Below are positions 25,627-32,772 of a DNA stretch of 43,447 bases, piece after piece. The stretch comes from Bryobacterales bacterium (GTDB lineage Bacteria > Acidobacteriota > Terriglobia > Bryobacterales > Bryobacteraceae), in assembly GCA_003135055.1 (NCBI GenBank), contig PLDF01000482.1, forward strand, positions 32,094 through 75,540. Direction: 5' to 3'. Both the position numbers and the translations under genes were made by a program. The notes beneath the pieces are model-generated. The model was not told the origin of the DNA, searched no databases, and was given only the letters and a program-made list of their open reading frames with translations. Within the stretch, counting starts at the first letter, position 1. Each line of letters opens with the position of its first letter.

Positions 25627-26388
25627 TTGAATCGAACAGCGCTGCACTTTGCCATCGGCATGGGCCTTGCGTGCTGCCCGGCGCGCGCCGGCATCGTCGA
25701 AAACGATTTCTTTAGCACCACCGGGTTCACGGTCCCAGGCGCGAATCTGCTTCAGAGCGCGACCGTCGGCATCAACAACGTCAGCGACATTCAACCGGAG
25801 GAGGGGGTCTCTACCGCGAATCTCTCGATCCTCACGGACCTCGCTTTCGGCGACCCCGGGCTGGACAATCCTTCGCAGGTGGTGACGATTCTTAGCGGCG
25901 CGATCATCACGTATACTTTCAGCTCCCCGATCACGGTTACTTCCATCAATACTTACGTTGGCTGGCGTGATGGCGGCCGCGAGAATCAGGACTACACGAT
26001 CAGCTACTCTCTCGCTGGAAGTGCGACCGACTTCCTCCCGCTGTATTCCGTCGCCTATGACCCGCCCCGGACCGGTGACCCCTCCGATACCGCCGTGTCT
26101 CTCTCGGATACGTCCGGTACGATTCTGGACGGGGTAGCCGCTCTCCAGTTTTCGTTTCCGTCCGTGCAAAATGGCTATGTCGGGTACCGCGAATTGAATG
26201 TCGAGGGAACGTCGGACGTGCCGGAACCCGGAACCATTGTGCTCACCGGCATCCTCCTGCTGGCCTGGATCTTCGCGGCAAATAGGGAGCTAACGGTCTG
26301 GCGTCGCCGGGGAGAAGGGTTTGATCCACGGGCCTCGGCCAATTGCGGTCCGCGCCGTCTGTCGATGGGTCTGTCTCTCAAGCACTAA
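25627..26388 (+). CDS. Secreted PEP-CTERM protein
   Basis: 253 residues from a TTG, chosen because a perfect AGGAGG (25613-25618) lies 8 nt before it; the ATG codons at 25600 and 25606 lie before that site. A signal peptide (HFAIGMGLACCPARA) precedes a beta-rich domain with INTYVGWRDGGRENQDYTIS, a pattern resembling a galactose-binding (F5/8 type C) jelly roll. The end has the sorting signal VPEPGTIVLTGILLLAWIF and a basic VWRRR, recognised by exosortase. Unusually, 25 residues follow the basic cluster, so the last part may be read-through into once non-coding DNA. No exosortase gene is in the window. Confidence 0.75.
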   Translation: MNRTALHFAIGMGLACCPARAGIVENDFFSTTGFTVPGANLLQSATVGINNVSDIQPEEGVSTANLSILTDLAFGDPGLDNPSQVVTILSGAIITYTFSSPITVTSINTYVGWRDGGRENQDYTISYSLAGSATDFLPLYSVAYDPPRTGDPSDTAVSLSDTSGTILDGVAALQFSFPSVQNGYVGYRELNVEGTSDVPEPGTIVLTGILLLAWIFAANRELTVWRRRGEGFDPRASANCGPRRLSMGLSLKH

Positions 26389-26422
26389 CGGCTCCACAAT
26401 CGCGTGTACTTACGTTACGTAC

Positions 26423-26927
26423 ACAGACATTCGCGCCGGCAGCTTCTATCATTGTGACACTGTCCGCCAAACTCTCCGAGCCCGAAATCCATTCCGCATT
26501 GCGCAAACTAACCGGATGGACAGTCTTGAACGGGAAGCTTCATCGCGAGTACAAGTTTGCCGATTTCATTCACGCCTTTCGGCTCTATCGCCAGTTGCGC
26601 GCTCGCAGCCCGAAGCCATGGGACATCATCCCGAGTGTTGCAACGTCTGCAATCGCGTCATGGTTGACCTGACGACCCACGATGCCGGCGGAATTAGCGC
26701 AAAGGATCTGGAACTGGCTGGGAAGATGGACGCTCTGCACCTTCGAGAAGCGCCAAAGGCAGGCGGATGAGCAATTTCGACGTCTGCCGGCGCGCCTTGG
26801 AATCGCCTACTTAAGCCGCCCCCACCCGGCCACGGCTACGTCGCAGTGGGCGGGCACGTCGGCCTGATCGATAAGAACTTCGAGGTCAAGGCCGTCATCA
26901 ACCTTTACGGCAAGCAAGGCGGCCCAT
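26423..26927 (+). repeat. Segmental duplication, copy B (decayed)
   Basis: It repeats copy A (24554-25370) up to GGAATCGCCTAC at about 26810, then jumps to the lipoprotein tail. About 310 bp of copy A, including the signal peptide, are absent. The spacer between the copies is taken up by the PEP-CTERM gene. Confidence 0.85.
26454..26770 (+). pseudogene. Frameshifted second copy of the pterin dehydratase gene
   Basis: Near-identical to 24585-24899, but it has a 1-nt insertion near 26580 (GCCTTTCGG for GCCTTCGG) and another near 26612 (CAGCCCGAAG for CGGCCGAAG), putting the active-site half out of frame. The start GTG used in copy A is CTG here. The conserved Trp after His-His has become Cys. 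The final frame still reads VMVDLTTHDAGGISAKDLEL. Confidence 0.88.
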
Positions 26928-26938
26928 GCCCCACCTAA
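26815..26938 (+). pseudogene. Tail fragment of the lipoprotein gene
   Basis: It encodes YVAVGGHVGLIDKNFEVKAV then INLYGK, like residues 110-132 of the intact lipoprotein. The original TAA has become CAA, so the frame runs nine more codons to a TAA that overlaps the stop of the TIGR03435 gene on the other strand. No start or signal peptide remains. Confidence 0.85.
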
Positions 26939-27807
26939 TTGGCTGTAGGGATCTTCTCCACGCGATCGACCACCAGAACTTCGATCGGACCTTTCTTCGG
27001 TTCCAGCTTCAAGCCTAGCTGCTGTTGCAGGGCGGCAATAAGATCTGGACCGTTGGGATCATCAGCGGCTAGCGAGTCCGGAGGCCGCGGAATCCAATAC
27101 AGAGAGAACTCGTACTCGCCGGTCAGGCCGGTCGCATCCACTACCGGTCGGCCGGTTTGACTCGCCAGCATATCCACCAGCACTTGCACGTGTCCCTTAT
27201 TTGCCATACGCGCTCGGTCGCCCGTTGGGGTTGACATGAACGTCATCGTCGTTCCGGGGCCCAGTACGGGATAGCCGTCCCGATCCTTCGCGGGCGGGCC
27301 CGGCCGAGACTCCCGGTCATTTGGCGGGCCATTCGCATCCGGCGGAGGATCCGGCGCCGCCTGCTTCAGCTTCGGACCATTCTTAGCTATCCCCAGAGAG
27401 TAGATCGACATTTCTCTCGTCTCCTTATGCAGCGCCAGCTTGAAGCGGTCCGCCAGCAGGTTCTGCAGCATCAGCCGAAACTGCTCCTTGGTGGTTCCCG
27501 GCGGTACCGTTCCGATGATGTTGAATCGCTCCGTCTCGAACCAGCCTGGCCCCGAAATCTGATAGTACTTGACGCCGTACGCCTTGGCGATCACCGCGCC
27601 CAATCCGACGTTCTCGAAATTGATTCTGCCCGGCGTGTCCGTACCGGGTCCGCCCGTCATTGCCACGCGGCGGCCTCCACGGCCGTCGGGCGGCGGGGCT
27701 GGCTTGACCGACGCCGCGTCGAGCGTGGGCCCGGAGCTGGTGGATTGCGCGTGCCCTACTCCGCACGCAAAAGCTATCAGACTTATGACAAGAGTTGTTC
27801 GTATCAT
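26935..27807 (-). CDS. TIGR03435 soil-associated secreted protein
   Basis: 290 residues from the ATG at 27807, which has AGGAG 7 nt upstream. A signal peptide (LVISLIAFACGVGHAQ) is followed by the family pattern: FENVGLGAVIAKAYGVKYYQ, GPGWFETERFNIIGTVPPGT, MLQNLLADRFKLALHKETRE, VVDATGLTGEYEFSLYW and a last part with LGLKLEPKKGPIEVLVVDRV. The family is greatly expanded in Solibacter and of unknown function. It is the last gene of an operon headed by an ECF sigma factor, 31 nt after the preceding gene. A relic of another member lies at 41667. Confidence 0.92.
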   Translation of the reverse strand: MIRTTLVISLIAFACGVGHAQSTSSGPTLDAASVKPAPPPDGRGGRRVAMTGGPGTDTPGRINFENVGLGAVIAKAYGVKYYQISGPGWFETERFNIIGTVPPGTTKEQFRLMLQNLLADRFKLALHKETREMSIYSLGIAKNGPKLKQAAPDPPPDANGPPNDRESRPGPPAKDRDGYPVLGPGTTMTFMSTPTGDRARMANKGHVQVLVDMLASQTGRPVVDATGLTGEYEFSLYWIPRPPDSLAADDPNGPDLIAALQQQLGLKLEPKKGPIEVLVVDRVEKIPTAN

Positions 27808-27838
27808 TATTCGTCTCCTGGGCAAGCTAGCGCATGCC

Positions 27839-28726
27839 CTACCATTTCGGCGCCAACGATTCCACCTTATCCGCGAATACCAAATCGGCCGCGCCCGATT
27901 GCGATTCCGGCTGGTACTTCGGATCGTGATACACCCAAACGATGCCGCTTTCCGAACGCGTCAATACGTTGCCATTCGATGTGATCCGAATGAAGTCTCC
28001 ATCTATCGCAAACTCCAAGCTGTGCCGGTCGGCATAGACTGTGTGACTGAACACATGGGCCGTCTTCGGCTGATAAGTGGATAGAAAAAACGCTCCGTGT
28101 CCTGGCAGATAGAGGCGCGCGGCCGCGCCCGTCAGCCATCCCGCCGGCGCCGCGGTCTTTTGGCCATTCACCATGAGCGCGATTTCGCGGAAGGACAACT
28201 CGTCTCCCGCCAAGGCTGCATCGGCGCCGGGATGTCCGCTCGGCATCGGAGACACCTCGGTGGATGGCCGCAGTATGTCGTAGATCTTCTCACCGGTCGA
28301 CGGATTGTAGAGAATCTCCAGCCGGACCGCCTGTCCCTTGCGTACACCGGGAAATTCGCGGACGCCGGCAACGGTACCGATGGGCCCCGTTGTGTGCCAA
28401 CTGCCGGGGTGGCTACGAAGGCCGGCCTCGGTTTCCTTGTCCAGCGGCTTGATCCGGATGGTCGCCGCGCCATCCTGCGGGCTAGCCCAGGCCTCGACGA
28501 AGTATGCGAAGAGAATATTGCCGTCCTTATCCGAGACTACGCGCTCGATACCCTCGTCGCTTACCGTCAGGCCGCCGCCGTGCATCGCCAACACCGCGGA
28601 ACCGGTGGTTTCCTGCTCGAACTCTACGCCTGTACCGTCCGAAAACCACGCCCGCAATTTGCGCGGCTCGTCCTTCTGCGCAAATGCGAGAAGGGCCGCC
28701 GCCGCGAGTAACAATAAGCAACGCAT
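27839..28726 (-). CDS. Secreted protein of unknown function in the sigma-factor operon
   Basis: 295 residues from ATG 28726, which directly precedes a signal peptide (MRCLLLLAAAALLAFAQ). A longer frame starting at 28807 was rejected because its extra 27 codons are just repeat family A translated. The mature part is hydrophilic and beta-like, with LRAWFSDGTGVEFEQETTGS, IGTVAGVREFPGVRKGQAVR and FFLSTYQPKTAHVFSHTVYA. No family recognised. It lies between the membrane-anchored gene at 28808 and the TIGR03435 gene. The A of its start codon is paired with the first base of the repeat. Confidence 0.75.
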   Translation of the reverse strand: MRCLLLLAAAALLAFAQKDEPRKLRAWFSDGTGVEFEQETTGSAVLAMHGGGLTVSDEGIERVVSDKDGNILFAYFVEAWASPQDGAATIRIKPLDKETEAGLRSHPGSWHTTGPIGTVAGVREFPGVRKGQAVRLEILYNPSTGEKIYDILRPSTEVSPMPSGHPGADAALAGDELSFREIALMVNGQKTAAPAGWLTGAAARLYLPGHGAFFLSTYQPKTAHVFSHTVYADRHSLEFAIDGDFIRITSNGNVLTRSESGIVWVYHDPKYQPESQSGAADLVFADKVESLAPKW

Positions 28727-28752
28727 TGACAGACGAAAGCGTCTGTCCCACC
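28725..28752. repeat. Dispersed palindromic repeat, family A, copy 3
   Basis: The perfect hairpin GACAGACG-AAAG-CGTCTGTC (28728-28747) and following CCCAC are identical to the 15.7-kb copy. A CGCTTTCGCC block follows at about 28770, as in that copy. The hairpin covers the start region of the secreted gene at 28726 and must be part of its mRNA leader, where it could hide the ribosome site. Confidence 0.85.
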
Positions 28753-28807
28753 CTGCTACGTGAGGCAGGCGCTTTCGCCCGCTAACCGATTCTTCCAGCT
28801 TCGCCAT

Positions 28808-29140
28808 CTATCGTGCCTCCTTCACCGTGATCACCCGCGCTTCGCCATTGGGAACCGGTTGAAAACCGGTGGCATTCAGTTGCGTCACGTAGCCTCCGGG
28901 TCCCGAAGGCGTCTCAGCCGCGGATCGCCGCGCTACGCCGAACCTCACTAACACCAACGCCGCTATCAGCAGCAGCGCGGCCAGCACCGGGACCGGCACG
29001 CTTACCCGCGCCGTCCAGATGCGCTTCCACCCTGGCGGATGCGAGACGCGCCACGCCGCCCGCACCCGCGCATCCATTTCCCGATTTGGCTCCGGCGCCT
29101 CCCACGCGCGCAATATGGCGCGCAACTTGTCGTCTTCCAT
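28808..29140 (-). CDS. Membrane-anchored putative anti-sigma factor
   Basis: 110 residues from an ATG with AAGGAGGA 7 nt upstream. The N-terminal half is acidic and helical (MEDDKLRAILRAWEAPEPNR), then one membrane helix (about 48-67, VPVLAALLLIAALVLVRFGV), then a short outside tail with YVTQLNATGFQPVPNGEARV. It overlaps the stop of the ECF sigma gene (TGATG), the classical sigma/anti-sigma arrangement. The His-x3-Cys-x2-Cys zinc motif of many anti-sigma factors is absent, so the role is inferred from position and topology. Confidence 0.7.
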   Translation of the reverse strand: MEDDKLRAILRAWEAPEPNREMDARVRAAWRVSHPPGWKRIWTARVSVPVPVLAALLLIAALVLVRFGVARRSAAETPSGPGGYVTQLNATGFQPVPNGEARVITVKEAR

Positions 29141-29739
29141 CACAGATTCCTCCTTGTGGGGCATGGGGCATTCATGGGGCCAGCCCGCGGGTCAGCCTGC
29201 GGTTCGACCAGCGGGGCCAACCGCCGCCGCAGCGTCTCTCGCGCGCGATGCAACCGCGCCTTCACCGCGCCTACTTCTACGCCCACCACTTGCGCGATCT
29301 CCTCCAGCGAGAGGTCTTCGTACTCGAACAGAATCAGAGCTTCCTTTTGCAAAGGCGGAAGCGCCGCCACAGCGCGTTCCACCGCCGCCGCGCGCTCCTG
29401 GCCGATCAGCTCGCCCAGGGTATCGCAGGGCGCGGCGGAGTCGGCGGGCTCCTCCAATTCGCGCTCCTCAATGCGCACGCGCCGCATCGCCAGATGGCGC
29501 GCGATGCCGAAGAGATACGTCCGTAGCGGGCCTTGCTTCGGGTCGAACGCGGCGCCCGCGAAAAGCGCCAGAAAGCATTCTTGCGTCACGTCTTCGGCGG
29601 CGTGAACCGAGCCCGTGAAGCGCCAGGCGAAGCGGAACACCGGCGTCCGGTGGCGCTGGTAGAGCGCGAGGAACGCGGACTCTTCGCCGCGGCGGGCGCC
29701 GGCCAGCAACCGGGCGTCGTCGGCTGGCATTTGGCTCAC
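29140..29739 (-). CDS. ECF-type RNA polymerase sigma factor
   Basis: 199 residues from GTG 29739 (or ATG 29730). Region 2 reads LYQRHRTPVFRFAWRFTGSV then HAAEDVTQECFLALF; region 4 reads LPPLQKEALILFEYEDLSLE, then EIAQVVGVEVGAVKARLHRA. Both are complete. Tail of about 20 residues rich in proline and arginine. It heads a minus-strand operon with the membrane-anchored protein, a secreted protein and the TIGR03435 protein, so it may drive a cell-envelope or extracellular response. Confidence 0.93.
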   Translation of the reverse strand: MSQMPADDARLLAGARRGEESAFLALYQRHRTPVFRFAWRFTGSVHAAEDVTQECFLALFAGAAFDPKQGPLRTYLFGIARHLAMRRVRIEERELEEPADSAAPCDTLGELIGQERAAAVERAVAALPPLQKEALILFEYEDLSLEEIAQVVGVEVGAVKARLHRARETLRRRLAPLVEPQADPRAGPMNAPCPTRRNL

Positions 29740-29909
29740 ATCTATATATTGCGCGTAAGGGCGGAAAGGATACGCGGAATCGCGAAACCCGGCAAGCTAA
29801 AGCATGGCCCCGTTCGCCGTTCGCCATCGCCGCTCGCCGGCGATCGACGGTGGTGTTACTGGCGATCGGCTTCGCAGTGGGCGATGCCATCCGCCATGGG
29901 CGTCGAGGC

Positions 29910-30259
29910 TCAGTCCTCGCCGTCTTCTTCCAGCATCAGCTTCAGCCGCGCCAGCGCGGCGTCCACTGCTGCGCGATCGGGTCCAGGCGCCGCCGCGCCT
30001 CTTGCACCTGCCGCAGGTTCAGCTCCCACATTTGTTCCCGGCCCTGCTTGCGACCGCGTACCAATCCGGCTTCCTCTAACACGTGCAGATGTTTCGTGAT
30101 TGTCTGGCGCGTTACTGCCGCCCCCGCCAAGCGCTGGGCGATGGATTGCGGCCGGCCGCCGGATAAGCGCGCGACCAGCCGCAGACGCGTTGCATCGCCC
30201 AGCGCCGCAAAGACGGGCGCCGAAGCACTCAGCTCCGGGTTAAGCCGCTTGGCCGGCAT
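29910..30259 (-). pseudogene. ArsR-type regulator gene with a 3' frameshift
   Basis: The open frame (105 residues, ending 29942) has a good winged helix: FAALGDATRLRLVARLSGGR, QSIAQRLAG, VTRQTITKHLHVLEEAGLVR and GREQMWELNLRQ. ArsR partners of SRPBCC proteins end with a QQWDxALxRLK helix. Here CAGCAGTGGACGCC would need one more G to read QQWDAALARLKLMLEEDGED and stop at 29910. The DNA-binding part is intact, so a shortened but working protein is possible. Confidence 0.65.
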
Positions 30260-30671
30260 ACCGGGTGAGCGACGCCATGAGCGACACCAGTTGAAACTCC
30301 CAACCCTTGCCGTTCTCTTCGAACACGCGGGCGCGCCGCGCCAGCGAGAGCCGGTCGAAACCCGATTCCACTACAATGACCAGCGTGCCGCCCTCGACCT
30401 ACGTCAAGCGGAACTCCACCCGCGTCACGGGCTCGCTCGAATGGTCTTCGCCCGGCTGCTTCGAGCCTGGATGCAGCGCCAGGAAAGAGTCTCCGGGACA
30501 TCCATCTTTACGACATCGGCGAAGAACTCTTCTCCCTTGCAGGAATCGCTGGTCGAAATCATGCGCATGCGTGCGCCTGGGGCGAACTCTCGTCAGCGCC
30601 TGCCAAACGCGGCTGCGCGGCGCGCGAACCAGCGTGCTGCGCTCAACCGTGCTCAATGCGGCTGCGGTCAT
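30240..30671 (-). pseudogene. SRPBCC (AHSA1-like) gene broken by frameshifts, a deletion and a nonsense codon
   Basis: Fragments of one START-fold protein lie in order across frames. TVERSTLVRAPRSRVWQALT opens it in frame 1. EFAPGARMRMISTS to VPETLSWR is in frame 2 after loss of about ten codons (the RWF region). LHPGSKQPGEDHSSEPVTRV is back in frame 1, then a TAG. Beyond it VEGGTLVIVVESGFDRLSLA and QLVSLMASLTRYAGQAA complete the C-terminal helix and overlap the ArsR start. AHSA1-like proteins usually sit in operons with ArsR regulators, as here. Confidence 0.8.
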
Positions 30672-30787
30672 TCATGCAACCTCTCAGTTGCACATTTCGG
30701 CGCTTCCGGAAGAAATGCATCCAATGAAGTTGCGGAACAATGTGGCGCGATCTCCGTTATATACTCGCCTGAGGAGCCTATATCGAA

Positions 30788-31357
30788 ATGAAGCAACTTG
30801 TAACATGCGCGGCGATGGCAGGGATGATCATCGCGGCGGCCTTTGGACAGATCGACAAGTCGAAACTGCTAACGAAGAACGACCAGAGTCCGGGCAAGGA
30901 GACTTCGGTAGCCATCGGCGGGAAACAACTCTGGATCTACTATCACGCCCCATCGGTTAGAACACGCCACATTTTCGGCGGCGCTGGCGCGCTGCAACCG
31001 GACGACAGCGTGTGGCGCGCGGGCGCGGACTATGCCACCGTGCTGCACACCGATGCCGCTTTGGACATCCACGGTCTTGCCGTGCCCGCGGGCGATTACA
31101 GCCTCTATATCTTCCTCGACAAGGGCAAGTGGCAGCTGATCGTGAACAAGAAAACCGGACAGTGGGGCATCAACCGCGACGACAGCACCACCGATCAGCC
31201 CGCCGATGAGCTCGGCCGGACTGCTCTGACCATGGCGAAGCCCGCGGCCCCTGTGGAAACTTTCAAGATCGATCTTTCGAGCGCGGGCGGCAACAGGGGC
31301 AAACTGCAATTCGATTGGGAGAATGTCTCGGCCTCCGTGCCGTTCACGGTCAAGTGA
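30788..31357 (+). CDS. DUF2911 family secreted protein
   Basis: 189 residues with a signal peptide (MKQLVTCAAMAGMIIAAAFG). The domain has SVAIGGKQLWIYYHAPSVRT, the repeat-typical VWRAGADYATVLHTDAALDI, VPAGDYSLYIFLDKGKWQLI and KTGQWGINRDD, all standard for DUF2911. Function is unknown; the family is common in Bacteroidetes and Acidobacteria. The ribosome site GAGGAG lies 11 nt before ATG, and a -10-like TATACT is at 30760-30765. Confidence 0.92.
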   Translation: MKQLVTCAAMAGMIIAAAFGQIDKSKLLTKNDQSPGKETSVAIGGKQLWIYYHAPSVRTRHIFGGAGALQPDDSVWRAGADYATVLHTDAALDIHGLAVPAGDYSLYIFLDKGKWQLIVNKKTGQWGINRDDSTTDQPADELGRTALTMAKPAAPVETFKIDLSSAGGNRGKLQFDWENVSASVPFTVK

Positions 31358-31388
31358 GCGATTGGCGGGCGGTGCTATCCTAACGCTG

Positions 31389-31567
31389 GTGCAGACCACG
31401 GTCGAGCTTCCGGACGACATCGCCCGGCATCCCGATCCGGGTTGCGAAGCGCTTGAAACCCTTGCCATTGAGGGTTACCGTTCCGGTGCGCTTACCCACT
31501 ACCAGGCCTCGAAGGGGGCCTTGCGGCGCTCGACCAATTGCAGGCGGAAGGTCTCCTGGAGCGATGA
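31389..31567 (+). pseudogene. Truncated UPF0175 family antitoxin
   Basis: From GTG the frame reads TTVELPDDIARHP, then EALETLAIEGYRSGALTHYQ, the N-terminal half of UPF0175 antitoxins. The following helix-turn-helix part is missing. A second frame supplies a coding-like end, GLAALDQLQAEGLLER, whose TGA overlaps the ATG of the PIN-like relic (ATGA), the normal antitoxin-toxin junction. So the middle was probably lost by an out-of-frame deletion near 31505-31520. Confidence 0.65.
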
Positions 31568-31683
31568 TCCTGGTCGTCGCCGATACGACGCCTCTCGGAT
31601 ATCCGGTTGAAATAGATTGCCAGCATGTTGTTGCGTTTCATGCTTGGCAGCCTCCTTCCTCCCCACACATATTGACTGGGTAA
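31564..31683 (+). pseudogene. Truncated PIN-domain (DUF3368-like) toxin
   Basis: 39 codons reading MILVVADTTPLGYPVEIDC. DUF3368 PIN toxins begin with this strand, which carries the first acidic metal ligand (Asp in ADT), followed by a helix. The rest of the nuclease fold, with the other acidic residues, is missing; the frame ends in unrelated sequence. Confidence 0.65.
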
Positions 31684-31703
31684 TGTGTTTTTAGCACTAT
31701 CTA

Positions 31704-31874
31704 TGTGCGGAGCCCTCCGGCGACGTGGCCCGCCGCTTCGGCTACTTCCCCGGCGCCTTCCGCGACCGCGATCGGGATTCGGCGGTTGCCATCGGTAAAC
31801 GCAGTCTCCCGGTCCATGTCAGCGGCTTCACCCTCTTCACGACCGAATGTGGCAACGGTCAACCCGGATGCTGA
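31704..31874 (+). other. Short coding-like frame, possible helix-turn-helix relic
   Basis: An open frame without start reads GDVARRFGYFPGAFRDRDRD and ends in TGA after about 56 codons. The first 15 residues look like a helix-turn-helix of transposase or regulator type (xVARRFGYxxGAFR). Both strands are open here, so this is weak. Confidence 0.25.
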
Positions 31875-31911
31875 GGAGCAAGTGTTGCGCGAATCTGCTA
31901 CTCTCCGGTGC

Positions 31912-32229
31912 ATGGTCTGCCTCTCAGTTTTCTACCCTCACGCTCCCGGCAAGAAGTTCGATCACGACTACTATTCCCAAAAGCACATGCCCTTGGTAAT
32001 GGACAGACTTAAGAGCTCAGGACTGATTCGTTACGAGATCGACAGGGGGCTGGCGGGTGGAGCGCCGGGGGCGCCGGCGCCCTTCACCTGCACTGGGAGG
32101 CTGTACTTCAATACTGTGGAGGAGTTCCAAAAGGCGCTGGCAACGTACGGGCCCGAGATCCTCGGCGACGTCCCAAACTACACTGACATCGAGCTGCAAA
32201 TTCAAATCAGCCAGATGACTCCAAGTTAG
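31912..32229 (+). CDS. EthD family protein
   Basis: 105 residues from the ATG that begins the family pattern MVCLSVFYPHAPGKKFDHDY, followed by YSQKHMPLVMDRLKSSGL, IDRGLAGGAPGAPAPFTCTG, and LYFNTVEEFQKALATYGPEI with a last strand VPNYTDIELQIQISQM. This is a dimeric alpha-beta barrel. A longer frame upstream to 31705 was rejected because its extra residues are low in complexity and not homologous. Members are found in ether degradation and many other settings; a specific role is not evident. No clear ribosome site. Confidence 0.88.
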   Translation: MVCLSVFYPHAPGKKFDHDYYSQKHMPLVMDRLKSSGLIRYEIDRGLAGGAPGAPAPFTCTGRLYFNTVEEFQKALATYGPEILGDVPNYTDIELQIQISQMTPS

Positions 32230-32315
32230 GCAAGCCGAATTCCAATCCGCTCGACTTCGTCCGCGCTCACGTCGTTGGTGCGCCGATCAGAGGCCCGTCG
32301 TTTCCGCGTTCCAGT

Positions 32316-32686
32316 TTAGGGTGCGCGTTCCTTTTCCAGTAGCAGCCGCGCTTCCGCCAGCTCCAACGAGTCCAGGCCGGCCCGTAATGCAGAGACGGCA
32401 GCGCCGAGGCTCCGAGTTTGTCTCCCAACTTCACGGTGCGGGCAATCGACAGAGCCGAACGCAAACACAACGGATTTGCGTTCGGTGCGCGAGCGATTTC
32501 CAAAGCGCGGCTGAAATGGTGCGCCGCTTGTTCGACCGCCCCGCCCGAGCCGAGAACGATTTCGCCCCGCAGCCGGTACAGCTCGGACGGGCCGACAGTT
32601 GTTTCCGAAACTGGGCGCACGCTGACGGCAACTGGTCCAATGTGGTAAGGGTATCGCGGAGCATGGCGCGGCGATCCAAACTTCAC
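32316..32686 (-). pseudogene. Relic of a TPR-containing (cyclase/ATPase-type) regulator
   Basis: One frame reads SELYRLRGEIVLGSGGAVEQ, AAHHFSRALEIARAPNANPL and CLRSALSIARTVKLGDK, the last TPR units of large acidobacterial AAA/cyclase regulators (ELHRLRGE...A..F..ALE.AR...SLELR...SLARL). The end of the protein, RAGLDSLELAEARLLLEKER, then AP and a TAA at 32316-32318, lies in another frame, so a frameshift separates them near 32400. No N-terminal part is seen. Confidence 0.6.
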
Positions 32687-32772
32687 TCAGGCGGCGGGTG
32701 GTAAGGGCGCTTCAGGGGAATGCCGGCTACGCGCCCAAGCGGAAAATTGCTTCCTGGCGGGACCGGACATCC

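Noticed and set aside
28727..28807. Upstream extension of the secreted protein at 27839
   Set aside because: The extra codons are the family A repeat, and the signal peptide begins at ATG 28726.
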